Source: Chrysopilus asiliformis
Taxonomy: Eukaryota > Arthropoda > Insecta > Diptera > Rhagionidae
Assembly (NCBI GenBank): GCA_964034945.1
Contig: OZ035962.1
Span: 32,205,943 to 32,269,942, forward strand
Direction: 5' to 3'
Length of the DNA stretch: 64,000 bases
The stretch's first letter is position 1. Every line of letters begins with the position of its first letter. The translations under genes were made by a program, and so were the position numbers. Shown in pieces: positions 21,643 to 32,892 of the stretch. The notes beneath the pieces are model-generated. The model saw only the letters and a list, made by a program, of their open reading frames with translations. It did not search any database and had not been told where the DNA came from.

Positions 21643-21936
21643 GAATTTGTGAGGTGACATTTTTTTAACTACTCTGATAAGTTGGTTTATAAAAAAAACA
21701 ACACCGGGAACTGTTGTGAATTTAGGGCGACATGTTAAAGTTATCTTCACATGGTTGGGGAGGCTTAAAACAAAAAAAAAACTTCTTTGCTAAAAATGAA
21801 AGTTCTATTTTAATTCGAGTCGCCCTTAAAACCAAATATGGGCTGCTATAAAAATGGGCTTCTTTAGCTATATTTTGTGTCCCTTGTTTTGGCTTATTAC
21901 AAAATTTTTGTTTTTCCTGTCAAGCAACACCATATT

Positions 21937-22404
21937 CAGGGTATTCACAGTCCTCTTGTAAATTGCGAGTAAATTTACCGCTCGGTAATTCAGTCAAATT
22001 TAACAGATTTTTACCGAGACGGTAACTTGGTTCATGTAAAAATGAATTACCGGATTCGGTAATTGTATACATGCCTTGAGTCGTGTTTTCCGGCCCGGTT
22101 ATTCGGTATCAAGAATCAACCGCGAGTGGCGCTAGTAATGTTTTTACTAGTCAAATTTTCTCGCTGGTTATCTCATCGGACTGCAAATTTTTTCAATTTT
22201 GATAGCCGTTGCCACAATAGAAATTCAAAAGAATACATCAAACATTGATTTAAAGGTATGTGACCTATTTTACAATCACGTATCAAATAAAAGCGCTGTT
22301 CTCAAATCTGTGCTGTGGGATGTTCACAGCAGAATATTTTCAGTCTTTTAATATTACCGAAAACACCGAATACCGAAAATTAAAAGAGGACTGTGAATAC
22401 CCTG
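21937..22404. mobile_element. MITE with CAGGG ends, 468 bp
   Basis: Ends CAGGGTATTCACAGTCCTCT / AGGACTGTGAATACCCTG. CAGGG termini are common in hAT elements, but flanking 8-mers (ACCATATT and ATTATGTT) do not match, so the target duplication is lost. Repeated ACCG/CGGT (GGTAATT, TACCGA) motifs occur inside near the ends. Confidence 0.7.
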
Positions 22405-22727
22405 ATTATGTTACTATGTATAATAAATTAAAAAAATGTGACTAATATGAAAAGAAGGAAAATTTTTACTCGCGAAAAATTAAAGACACTCACGGGGTTT
22501 GCTGGATGAGCGATTATCTAATCACAACAAACAACAAGGTTCGCTAGCCACAGGTTAGATACCTTCATTTATCGTGGCGTAAAATGCCAAAAAAAAATAC
22601 CTCGAGGGCACGTAATAAGCGAAAAGTTCAATCCAATGAAGATGGGGGCCCATTCTTCAAGCAAACGCTTCCTTGGCCGTCATGTGCTTCTAAGTTTTTT
22701 GCCATTCGCTTCTTCACGTTTAGCAAC

Positions 22728-22860
22728 CTGTGCAAACATTTCAAACGATGAACGAAGACGAAGGCAATGGCGTTCATAGCCTCGAGTACCATTTATCACT
22801 TTATTGCAATCGACACGAATTTCGTCTTCCATAGATTTGCTACTTTGGTAATCTTTCGAT
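22728..22860 (-). CDS. Candidate exon, unknown gene
   Basis: On the minus strand an acceptor (CCATTTTTTTTAG) is followed by 1 nt and 44 open codons: SKDYQSSKSMEDEIRVDCNK, VINGTRGYERHCLRLRSSFE, MFAQ. Then CAG|GTTGCT, a weak donor; the frame stays open to a TGA at 22680. Residue usage looks coding, but I recognise no domain. It is on the same strand as the supervillin-like exons and could be an upstream exon, though the end phase (0) does not fit the 17242-17506 exon directly. Confidence 0.3.
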
Positions 22861-22904
22861 CTAAAAAAAATGGCCGGCCCTCTCCCCTTGGAAGATTCCT
22901 TCAT

Positions 22905-23970
22905 TAATGTGTTCAGTTTCCTCTATAACTATGGATACCATAAACAGTCATTGTCGTCGGAATCTTTCCTGCTCACGAAAGTATTACTAAAAACCGTGAA
23001 AAACATGAAACTAAATTTTAGCGTATCACAGAGTTAGGTGCAATTAAAATGACCAAACTAGAAGAATGCTTGAAACTAAACATTGTGGATTTTGCCTTAG
23101 ATGAGCGTGGATTTAGCCTTAGATGAAGCGAGGTTATGCGACAAGGGTGTGCAGGGATTTTAGGTTAGGAAGGAGTTTGGAAAGAAATTACATAATATAA
23201 ATAAAGTAAGAGACAATGTTAGTTGACGACGTTTCTGATGAGATAATAACAAAGTCATTATTATTCAAATTCAAATGAAAATTTGTACGACCCAGAGAGG
23301 TGCAAAAAGGAAGCGAAATTAGCAGCGATTAAACACTTAAATGAAGCTTCACCAATTGTTCAACATTTCCGGGATTGTTTTGCGTCAATAATGGACATAT
23401 TAAATGCATCTTAATTGCTAATACTCTTAAATAGTGTTAACTAGAATAATTTTTGGAAAATCGTTAAGACAGAATCATTCAATGAGGATAATTGAACATC
23501 TTAACACAGCTTAATCCACCTAACGGTGGGATGATACCATTCTGGGTGTAATGTTGAAAGTTTTTATACAAAAACATTTGAAAATTCGAGAACTAATTGA
23601 AGTAGAAAGTTGAAATTTGGCAGAGAATAGGCCTTTATCAAAATATAAAATAAAAAATTTTAAACCTGCTCTGAAAATGGGAAAAATCGAACCACCCCTT
23701 CCCCTTTCTCCCATACAAATGTAAAATATTTTTGCAATTTTCTCGAAAACAGCTCATTCTGTTTAGACTATGGTCCTGCATAACTGTGCCATAAATCAAA
23801 TTTCAATTTGACCACCTCTTCCCCCTTTTCCCAAACAAATATAAAAGATCTTTGCGATTTTCTCGAAAACGGCTAAATCATGTTAGCCAAACGGCTAACA
23901 CATGTTTTGTCGCCATACTCATACAATAATACCAATTCGGAACGGAAGAAAATCTTTTAAATTTTGGAGA
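22905..23970. repeat. Unassigned region with a diverged tandem duplication (23690-23890)
   Basis: About 110 bp is duplicated: each unit has ACC-CCTTCCCC-TTTC, ATACAAAT or AACAAAT, then TTTTCTCGAAAACRGCT. TCTCGAAAACG modules are shared with the Helitron-like tails in this window. The rest is unassigned. Confidence 0.45.
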
Positions 23971-23972
23971 TA

Positions 23973-24194
23973 CAGTGGGTCAATAAAGAAGTCGGACACT
24001 CTTGACTTTAGTTTTCAAGAGGCATAAAATAACACAACGTTGCCTTTGAAGGAAAAAACGTATATTTTTTCTTAAATGTACAATATTCTGTAATAAAAAA
24101 CATAAAAAATAATAACGAAATTGAAATTCATTTTCACATAAAAAAACAAAAACTCTAAAATTAAGAAAAATCCCTGCCAAAAAAGAACTCGGAC
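23973..24194. repeat. Left terminal inverted repeat of the Tc1-like element
   Basis: 222 bp, with outer and inner transposase-site-like direct repeats. It continues into the 3' flank of the transposase frame, whose stop is at 24245. Confidence 0.95.
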
Positions 24195-24244
24195 ATTTCT
24201 TCTTAACCAAAATTCATGCTCATTTTATGACACATAACCAATAT

Positions 24245-25257
24245 TTAATATTTTGTTGGCAGTCCTTTATTGTTTTTAACAGCTTTCAATCTTTTTGGCA
24301 TTGATTCCACAAGCTTTTTACATAAAGCAGGATCAATTTTTGCCCATTCATCAATAAGTATCGTTTCCAGCTGTTTTTTGTTTGAAATTGTGTATTTTTT
24401 CAGCTGATTTTCTAAATAAGCCCACAAGTGCTCGATTACGTTAAGGTCCGGTGATTGTGGAGGAGTTTCTAACACATGTGGGCAATTATAAAGCAGCCAC
24501 ATACGCACGTTGAGAGCTTTATGTTTAGGATCGTTGTCCTGGTAGAAGTAGAAATGATCTTTTAATTCTAATTTTTCAGCACTTGTTTTCAAATTTTCTT
24601 TCAAAATGGTTAAATATTTCATCTGGTCCATAATTCCATCAATAACGCAAAGCTTTCCTGGTCCTGCGGCGGACATGCATCCCCAAACCATCACAGACCC
24701 ACCACCATGTTTTACAGTAGCTCGTAAGTTACGTTCTCGCAGTTCCTCATTGGGCCTCCGCCATACGTAAGCTTGACCATCTGATCGAAATAAATTAAAT
24801 TTACTCTCATCTGAGAATATGACATATATGCATTTTTGTATGTTTTTGCAAACTGCAGTCTCTTTATTTTGTTTCGCTTGTTTACAAGTGGTTTTTTGCG
24901 GGCCACCCTTCCATGGAAATTATCCCTTCGCAAAATCAATCTTAAGGTTTCAGGATGAACATTTTTGTCAAGATGTTGTAACACTTCCGCGGCTAATTTT
25001 GGAGCACTCAAGTTTGGATTTTTCTTAATTTTTAGTACGATCCAACGCTCATCTGATGTTGAGAATATTTTTGGCCTTCCAGATTTTTGTTTATTTTCAA
25101 CAGATTTGGTCTGCTTAAAACGTTTAATTATATCGTGAACGGTCGAATGCGATCTATTTATTAATTCCCCAATAGCACGAACTGATTTTCCCTCATTAAA
25201 ATATTTTATCACAAGTTCTCTGATGGGCAATGACGTTTGACCGCGTTGCCTTCCCAT
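24245..25257 (-). pseudogene. Tc1-type DD34E transposase with one frameshift
   Basis: Cut-and-paste transposase acting on the element's own ends. The start is taken at 25257 (MGRQRGQTSLPIRELVIKYF) as in relatives, rather than the ATG 14 codons upstream. Seen in order: first HTH (SVRAIGELINRSHSTVHDII), GRPK linker, second HTH (NLSAPKLAAEVLQ), then FAKTYKN. At about 24830 reading shifts: the frame carrying FSDESKFNLFRSDGQAYVWR is offset by one and the usual 6-7 residues with a Trp before it are missing, consistent with a 3n+1 nt deletion. After ATG at 24694 the second frame holds MVWGCMSAAGPGK, QDNDPKH and SPDLNVIEHLW. The last two catalytic residues are exactly 34 apart. The first Asp (in SDES) lies in the shifted linker. 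Everything else is intact, so this is a freshly broken copy. Confidence 0.9.
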
Positions 25258-25410
25258 TTTACTTCTGTTTATTCTTAATTGCAACAAATCAGTAAACAAT
25301 GTATTAAAACACTACCGATATATTTCAACAACACAAAAATAAATTAACACAAGTGGGAAAGAGGGGAATCCCCCTATTAAAAAGACAGAAAATATGAAGT
25401 GTTGCCATAC

Positions 25411-25632
25411 GTCCGAGTTCTTTTTTGGCAGGGATTTTTCTTAATTTTAGAGTTTTTGTTTTTTTATGTGAAAATGAATTTCAATTTCGTTATTATTTTT
25501 TATGTTTTTTATTACAGAATATTGTACATTTAAGAAAAAATATACGTTTTTTCCTTCAAAGGCAACGTTGTGTTATTTTATGCCTCTTGAAAACTAAAGT
25601 CAAGAGTGTCCGACTTCTTTATTGACCCACTG
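25411..25632. repeat. Right terminal inverted repeat of the Tc1-like element
   Basis: 222 bp, the exact reverse complement of the left repeat. The transposase start codon lies 153 bp inside it, so the promoter is probably in the gap or the repeat. Confidence 0.95.
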
Positions 25633-25634
25633 TA

Positions 25635-27512
25635 CATCCTTTTTTCCGAAAGTGGAGTTACATTGTTTTTGCTACAAGCCCTTCAATTTCAAACGACGAA
25701 AAAACTTTTTTCAAAAGCACAGAAAATCAGAAAACCCGTTTGAATATTTCTATCATCCTATTTCTGAAATTCTTTCACAAGAGCAAGATAGCACCACTTC
25801 CCGCAGTTGTAATTACAATTATAATTGTAATCGTGAGTAATCACGTTTTTTGTGAAAATTCAAAATCACATTTTTAAAATTGCCAAAATCCAGCGATCTA
25901 AAAGTAAGACATTAAATAATTAACGAAATTATTTTGTCGTTATTTCTTGAGTTGAATCTGCCAAAGAGTTGACACAACCGTCGTGACCTTGTCTTGCGTT
26001 TACCTGGCCAAGTGATTTTAAAGTACGACGAAATGTCAAGGTGCAAAAAACAAAAACTCAGCGGTGACAGTGTGTACCCAGACATGCCAAAAATCGCGTT
26101 TCCCTTTTTGATTATGTTGTCATTAATTACCGCATAATGGAAATGTCGACGATGATGAAACTTAAAAGCGGAAACTTTCAGCCCAATTTCCCGATTTTCA
26201 TTGTTTGCCCACTGTCAAGCTAGAGTTCATTCGAATGGCACGTCGCGACGTTGTGAAGCCATTTTAACATTTGGCAATTTCGATTGCCGTTTTATTTTTT
26301 CAAAATGTGGAATGACCACACGTTGTCAACCACCCTGGAAGACGAGTATAGTGTATAGGACTGTAGGTAGGTGGCAGAGCTGGTCAGTGACTGTCATAAA
26401 ACTTTACGTTTCGCAAATGGAAGCGATAGTGATTCGTGACGTGTTTACTTTGGGGCGCGATAGTGTGCGATTTTCCGAATGTTCCACAGCTTTTTTTTAC
26501 GATGGGTGTGTCTAATCGAATTTATGGTTAAAATATGGCATTCCTCTTCCTGATAACATTTTTACGTTTTTGTTGCTAAAAGGTTTCTATTCGTTTGCCA
26601 ACTTTAAATGCTAGAGGGCACAACGAAAGAATAATGACGTCAAATGATTGTTCTGATTTCATCATCAGTTGAATAATGACGGCCGTGGTTTTATTAAGAG
26701 TCGCAATCAATTTTAAGGATTGCCACCCTAGGCCAGCGATAATGACAAGGAGTCTAGAATCCATAAATCGGTGATACTTTTAGACTTAATTGCAACAAAA
26801 GTTTTATTATCTTTTAACAGGTGAATGAATTGACACAGAGCGAATGGGCGAGGGATAGCAAATTATGACAACCCTTTTATGGTTAATTATGCACAGATAA
26901 TATGGGAATCTCGAGGTATGTGAATCGCTTTAATCGCGATACCATGTGATTTGTGACCCAATTACCTTCTATTGGACCGCTTGAGGGAAAAATCACTCGT
27001 GCGAAACAAGCAGGTTTTTTATCCATGACACCATGGCGAAATTATGCAAGTGCTTCTTCAATATCCCCATGTGTTGTCAATTCCATCAATTTAATTAACT
27101 GATGGCAATTAAGAGATATGATAACATCGTGCACGTAATGAAAAAAACGAATATATCACGATCCATGGGGAGACACATCTCAGTCATTCATTTCGAAAAT
27201 ACTTTTATATAAAATTTAGGTAAACACTTCAATTTTATTTGGTTTACATTAATATTTATTATCTTTCCATTTTGCTGATATATTAGTTGAGTGAAAAACA
27301 AGACCAAATGGCGATTCCATTACCTATAGTAGTTAAATATGTTCTTTAATGTATTCTACAGGATTTTAAATATTGTTTAGATTGAATTCCTTCAAGTACC
27401 ACTTGAAAGGAATTAATTCACTCTTTTTATATTTGCCTGTGTGTCTGTTTTTTGAATCTTATAACCTAAACTTGAAGCTTAGCGTACATACGTAACTCCG
27501 GTGATAACACAA
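25635..27512. other. Repeat-poor stretch, possible regulatory DNA
   Basis: Unlike its surroundings, 25980-27200 has no inverted-repeat termini, less homopolymer and a more balanced composition, with homeodomain-type TTAATTAA-like cores (for example AATTTAATTAACTG near 27090). No supported exon. It could be intronic or intergenic regulatory sequence; that is inference from texture only. Confidence 0.3.
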
Positions 27513-27514
27513 TA

Positions 27515-27895
27515 GGGCTATTCACTCTTTATCGTAGTTGATCGTAAACTCGTAGAATCGTAAATAAAATCGTAGTTTTTTGACAGTTCTCCATACACAT
27601 TTTTTTACGATGAAAACTACAATCTACCACATCCGAAGGTATGGTAAAATCCTAGTTTTTGTTGTACTTCTAATAAAGTGAGATTAAGAAGGCATGTTTT
27701 GTGACATGTCAACTTGGTGCCAACTCTAAAATGCTTTAAACAATTTAGGTAAAGAAAATAAATGAAAGAGTCAAAAATTTACGACAAAACCCACAACCTC
27801 TAGTAAAGCGCTGCTCACGCTTCGTTGTACTTTTCCATCGTAGATGTACAGTACAATCTACGATTTTACTATCTACGATCAAAGGTGAATTGCTC
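27515..27895. mobile_element. TA-flanked MITE, 381 bp
   Basis: Imperfect ends GGGCTATTCACTCTTTATCG / (from the right) GAGCAATTCACCTTTGATCG, with TA at 27513-27514 and 27896-27897. ATCGTAG or CTACGAT is repeated at least eight times in the outer parts of the element. Confidence 0.65.
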
Positions 27896-28299
27896 TAATA
27901 TGTATAAATGCATAGATCGAAAAACAAAATTACAGCTGGTCTCAGCCACAAGCCCACCCCCTGGCTACGGGCCTGGCGCGGAATGGTCGGAAGAACGAAA
28001 GGAGATGTCGGTTTATGTTCTCCTTGAACTTCTGCAGGTTATAGATTGGGGTCTTTCGGACTAGTTTCTTTTGAAAAAACAAAGCCCATGATGCAATTTT
28101 GACAAACGGAGTACACATCTTAAATGAACAAGCGTCATTTTTAACCGACTTCTAAAAATGAAAAGATTCTCAATTCGAATCGCATGCATTTTTTTTTTAT
28201 GTATATTCACGCATATTTTTTTACTGGGTTGACTGATTTTGGTCATTTTAAAGAGAAAGTTCCTGTTTGGTTGCCGCTGTAAGTTTCAACACCGTGGCA

Positions 28300-28560
28300 C
28301 TATACCTTCATACCCCTCCCCTGCTAGATTCTACCTTGTTTGAGATATCGAGTCGAATTTTTCGTGTTGTGTTCAGTATAACACCAGGAAAATTCTTTTT
28401 ATATAGGTCCCCGCTCTCTCAACCCACCCCTTCAAACGCCCTCCTCTGTTAGATTCTACATCGTTTGCGATATCGAGTTGAAATTTTTTGTGGTATTTTC
28501 AGTATAATACCAGGAAGGACAATTGACGTATTTCCCCCTGTCCTTATATCCCCTCAAACC
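28300..28560. repeat. Tandem duplication, about 130-bp unit
   Basis: Two units, each with CTGTTAGATTCTACATCGTT-like text, GATATCGAGT, TTCAGTATAA-ACCAGGAA and a C-rich end. It is a small minisatellite; no coding role is evident. Confidence 0.65.
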
Positions 28561-30898
28561 CCCAACAAACATCGAGCAGTCTTTGAAACTGGTTTTACAC
28601 TCACTAGTTATGCCGGAGATGATAAAGGTTATAGTAAATATTTGAGGCTTGTGACTTTCTCATGAAAAAATTTAGAAAAACTGTCTCTATATAGCGTATC
28701 ATTATCAAAATTTCGTTAGGTTTTTAGTAGTTTCACTACTTCTGGATTTTATTAAAAAGTGAAATTTATAAAATCACTTGATCGTCATAATTTCTGTTTG
28801 CCTAGCACACATCGCGACTTACTAAAACCTTTTGTCGATCCAGGGGGTGCGAAACACTGAACTAGATCCTTATTTTTACAGTCATATAATTTACTATTGA
28901 ATTTTATTATTGCATCCATTAGGCGTCGTTTACACTTGCGGTTTTTGTCTACGCAGAATAAAATAACTTCGCAAAAATTGTCAAAATTTGCATTTATTCG
29001 GATATGAAAAAATTCGAGTGCGGAATAAATTTCTGAATTTTGTGTTGTAATAAAATAGTCTTTTCAGCACTACATCTGCAAAACGTTCAAAAAATATTTT
29101 CATTTAATATAGGTACCCTATGCCCTGAAATGGTCGAGACAGTCCCGGAATTAGATATATTGCCCCAGCATCCCAGCAAAACTAAATTTTTGTTTGAAAT
29201 AATAAAACACAAAGTTAATCTGTTTGGTAAAAAGTCGATTATCAAAAACAAAAAGTGTAACAAACCTCGGCCTTACCAAATTTTCACAATTGGTTTCGAA
29301 GCATAAAAATTTATCCACAATCCCGCATTTCCTCCCTTCTCCCGCTCACCCTCGGTAACTTGTTCCGGATTCACACAAAAATATGGTCACCCTAAATAAA
29401 GCTACATTTAAAAGCTATAATATTCTTGTACATAATTAGCACCATTAAAGTATTTTTTTCTACTCTCCCACATTTGTTCTCAATTCTATTGAGTTTTTTG
29501 TATCGTGGGACAAAAAAATTAATAAATATTTTAAAATTAATTTACGCAACCGGCTGCCATTCCTAATTAGGCAAAAAACTTCTTAAACATAAAGTTCTGA
29601 TGCCTACGCATGATTATACGCCTAGAAGAGTTAAACTTGGAGGCAGAAAAGTTTTTCCTGGGTTTTAATATCGACTTACACAGAAAATATATATAACTCT
29701 GTGGCCACCACTAATGGTAAAGGCGTTGAAATCTATCAAAACTAACAGAACCTCACCCTACACATAACATCATAGGTAGCGCGTAGTATAGCTGAGCATT
29801 TAATCAAATAGAGTCTGCATTTGTGTCACAAGACATACATGCAAAAAAAAAATCATAAAATCAATAAATAATAAATTCCGATGAATAATTAAACATGTAC
29901 GAGTATGAAAAAACATCAACAAAGTATGGAAACGAGTAGAAATTTCATAAAACATAAGCAAAATAAAATTCAGCAAGCAAATAAATCCTACGTCTTTTGG
30001 AGCCTACTTGGATACCTGTCTTGGCTGCATATTCTCACAGATAGAAGAATTTTCCAGTTCAGTAAGTAGGCAGTATCTGGTAGCAAAAAGATATGCCTCA
30101 TATCTAACACTAGACGTATGTGTACTCGCATAGATAAGCATATCCGTAGCGTTCCTATGTTCTGGGCAAAAGCTACAAAAGTAATGTACGATTATTTAAT
30201 ACTTTTTGAGATTTTGTTTACATTGGAAAGGAAAACATGTTGAAAAGTCTATTGAAGGTGCACACATTTCAAAAGCACGCAAGAATCAAAGCCGAGAGGA
30301 TAGAACACATAGGCTTCGTTTGGTGAACAGGTACACAATTTTAAAATCGCGTATTAGGCTTGTTTCTAGGTGAGATTGATGGCGTGCCCATTTATCCACC
30401 CCAGACAACATTCTGCAGAAAATTAATTGGTCAAACATTGTACCAGGCAACCAACTTACTTGCCACAGTATTATCGTCAACCCACTTAACTTCATTTTAA
30501 AGCATAGTCAGCAGAGGCCTCCATCAGGCTAAGCGAAATTCAGCAGAACCTAATTTGCCGGAGGCTAATGTAGTCCCACATGGAAGCAGGATTTCAGGAG
30601 AGGTTCATTTTGGGGCATAATAAAATGAAAACTCGTTAAACGAACGAAAATGACATTCACCATACGATTGCGATTGCATTCGATTATACGCTATTTTCCA
30701 GGCAATAAACGTCAAGAGATTACGTTTTTGAAAAGTAGTAAAACTTACAGGTGCAACCATCAACAGAAACTGGCCGAAGATCGTTTTGATCAACCTCTAT
30801 AATTCGTATTCAATGGAGAATACCAGCATCTTTGGTTATTGACATCTTCAAATGTCGTGAGGATGATGAGGTTTTTTCAGTTTTAAGGGGTATTTCTA
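28561..30898. other. Unassigned sequence
   Basis: Includes one lone MITE end (28922, GGCGTCGTTTACACTTGCGG). Frames are short and not splice-bounded. Nothing further is supported. Confidence 0.4.
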
Positions 30899-31320
30899 CT
30901 AAGGACGCTTCGAACTGTCACGCAACGCAGTTCAGGAGCGGTTGAGCACAATAGAAGCGTCGCCTGTTGCGTTGTGAGACAAACACAGAAAAATTAAAAG
31001 TGAACTCAAGTAGAAAAATATATAAAAAATGGATAATTTTGAAGCGATAATTTGCTTTGTTGGTCTTTATCTTTGTTATTTGTATGTTATTGCACTAAGG
31101 CTATCAATTTTTTCTCAAACGACATTTCCCCAACCTCACTTTATGAACTGTCAACGCAGACTTGTTGCGTTAAAGTTCAAAGTTTGGCAACTTTTGCGTC
31201 GATGGTTGGGTTCAATGCGTTCACTGTGCTCACTCAAAAGAATTTTTGTGAAATAAACTCGTAAGTGACATTTGGATGCGTGATGGTTGCGGCTTGGTTG
31301 CGTTCATTGTGCTGCAAGGG
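30899..31320 (+). mobile_element. Harbinger-like MITE, left end missing (copy 1)
   Basis: Co-linear with the inverse of 35538-36433 apart from that copy's insert. Ends on the right with GTTGCGGCTTGGTTGCGTTC and a CAAGGG terminus; on the left it begins at CTAAGGACGCTTCGAACTG, lacking the outer repeat. A short frame at 31029 (MDNFEAIICFVGLYLCYLYV) is conserved in both copies and may be the start of the parent's ORF. Confidence 0.7.
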
Positions 31321-32365
31321 TGAGAGTGGACAAACCATGCTTTAGGAGCCCATTTCTGTCACTAACGATTTTGCTTGTTCAGAAAAACGTTGAATAGAAG
31401 AAAACATATGAAACTTCAATTTTTCAGTTATTTTTCGTATTTTTGGGAAAAGTTGTTTGATCAATTTCCCACTTGAAAGTAGAAACAATCAAACTAGAGT
31501 TGGATTAGCTCCTCATCCAATCAAAAATAAGTTTCTTTACTTTATATAAATAAGAAAAAAGATTTACTTTAAGAATCGATGAATATCTAGCGACATTGAT
31601 TTTCGATTCATTGCAAGTAAACAGCAACATAAATTCTAATTTAACACGGTACCAAGGAAAATGAAGATCAACGATCAACGATACTTCCTCACCTGGTTGA
31701 GACACTTTTTTAAATCTTCTCGTATCTCAGAACGAAATCTAAAACTGAAAGAAAACGGAAACAACAAACAGGTTCCACATCATCGGTTGACTTGACTTCA
31801 TTAATGATCTTTTGGTTTCCTCAGCATTCGATAATTTCAGATAAGTACACCTTGCAGGTCGTGCTAATGGACCTAAAGTCGTTACAACGTTTGAATAACT
31901 TTGCAGCAGCAGTCAAACATGTTGCCATGCCATTAAGCACGTGAGGTGCGCAAAGACGTTCAGTGCCCCGAAGTGAAAAATTTTATTTTTGTGCTTTTTG
32001 CTACCAAATGATCCGCAACGAACAGTGAGAAGATTAAGTTAAACCCTTATGACTTTAATTCAGTTTGATCATGTGAAAATTGCTGATCTTAAAGTGTTGA
32101 TTGCACACGTGCAAAATTATGTAGAGAACTCCTGATTTTCAAAGAATGCAGGTTTGTGAAATTTTAATTAAAAGTCGTTTAAGAATTTTTAATTACTTTA
32201 TAGGACTTAACATGTATTTTAATATAACTTTGTAACTGATTGTGAGTGATTTATTGCAGATGCTGATTTGTTAGAATTGGTTTTAAGTGGAGCAATTTTG
32301 ACATAAGAATTTTGTGCAACAGTTTTTATGCCTATAACTTTTATGGCACTTTAATTTTTTGGTTG
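31321..32365. other. Unassigned sequence
   Basis: No supported gene or repeat boundaries. Confidence 0.4.
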
Positions 32366-32892
32366 TTTTTATACCCGTATGGTGAAACCAGAGGGTATAT
32401 TAAATTTGCCTTACCGTTTGTAACGCCAAGATCCCGTTATCACACACAAAAATAAATTACACCAATGTGTTTAGAACGATAAAAAAAAATTTTTTTTTGT
32501 GTCCGTCCGTCCGTCTGTCTGTCTGTCCGTCTGTGGCGCGGATTGCGGGCGCACGGATTGAGCTAGAGACTTTGAAATTTTACGCAGATTCGTTTTTCCT
32601 AAAATGCAAGGCTAAGTTCGTTAATGAGCAAAAATGGACCTTTAGGGGGTACCCCCTATACGAACAAAACGTTTTTTGCGAATATCTCAAAAACGGTACA
32701 TCTTATCAAAAAAGTGCAAGAACAAAAGTTATTTAGGATTTGACCCTACATCAAATTCCCATTGGAATAAATTTAAAAAAATCTTATTGAAAAGTTTGAC
32801 TTCAAAGTGGAATTTTGATACAACTGTTCGCCGTTCACTTAAATCACCATACGGGTTTTCAATAATTGCCAGATTGACAATTATAGCTTTTG
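32366..32892 (+). mobile_element. DINE-1/mini-me-like Helitron copy D (most complete layout)
   Basis: TATACCCGTATGGTGAAACC and GGGTATATTAA form the 5' subterminal inverted repeat, as in Drosophila DINE-1. Then CGCCAAGATCCCG, a GTCC/GTCT tract (about 32500-32532), GGCGCGGATTGCGGGCGCAC, the CTCAAAAACGGTAC block, CACCATACGGG and the 3' hairpin followed by TAGCTTTTG. The hairpin has one arm mismatch (GACAATT). Confidence 0.85.

Larger units (their letters stand above)
23973..25632 (-). mobile_element. Tc1-like element with identical 222-bp inverted repeats
   Basis: TA at 23971-23972 and 25633-25634. Left (23973-24194) and right (25411-25632) repeats compare identical over all 222 bp, starting CAGTGGGTCAATAAAGAAGT. 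Each repeat holds a direct repeat at its outer and inner edge (AAAGAAGTCGGAC at 23985-23997 and AAAGAACTCGGAC at 24182-24194, one mismatch), the IR/DR layout of Minos-, Paris- and Sleeping Beauty-type elements. Identity of the arms points to a very recent insertion. Confidence 0.95.

Noticed and set aside
23980..24210. A 76-aa frame with an identical twin at 25425-25625
   Set aside because: Both are the same translation of the two 222-bp inverted repeats of the Tc1-like element, not duplicated genes.
31029..31256. A 75-aa frame conserved in two places (also 36051-36269)
   Set aside because: Conservation is explained by two copies of one Harbinger-like MITE. It may be the stub of the parent ORF but is not a host gene.
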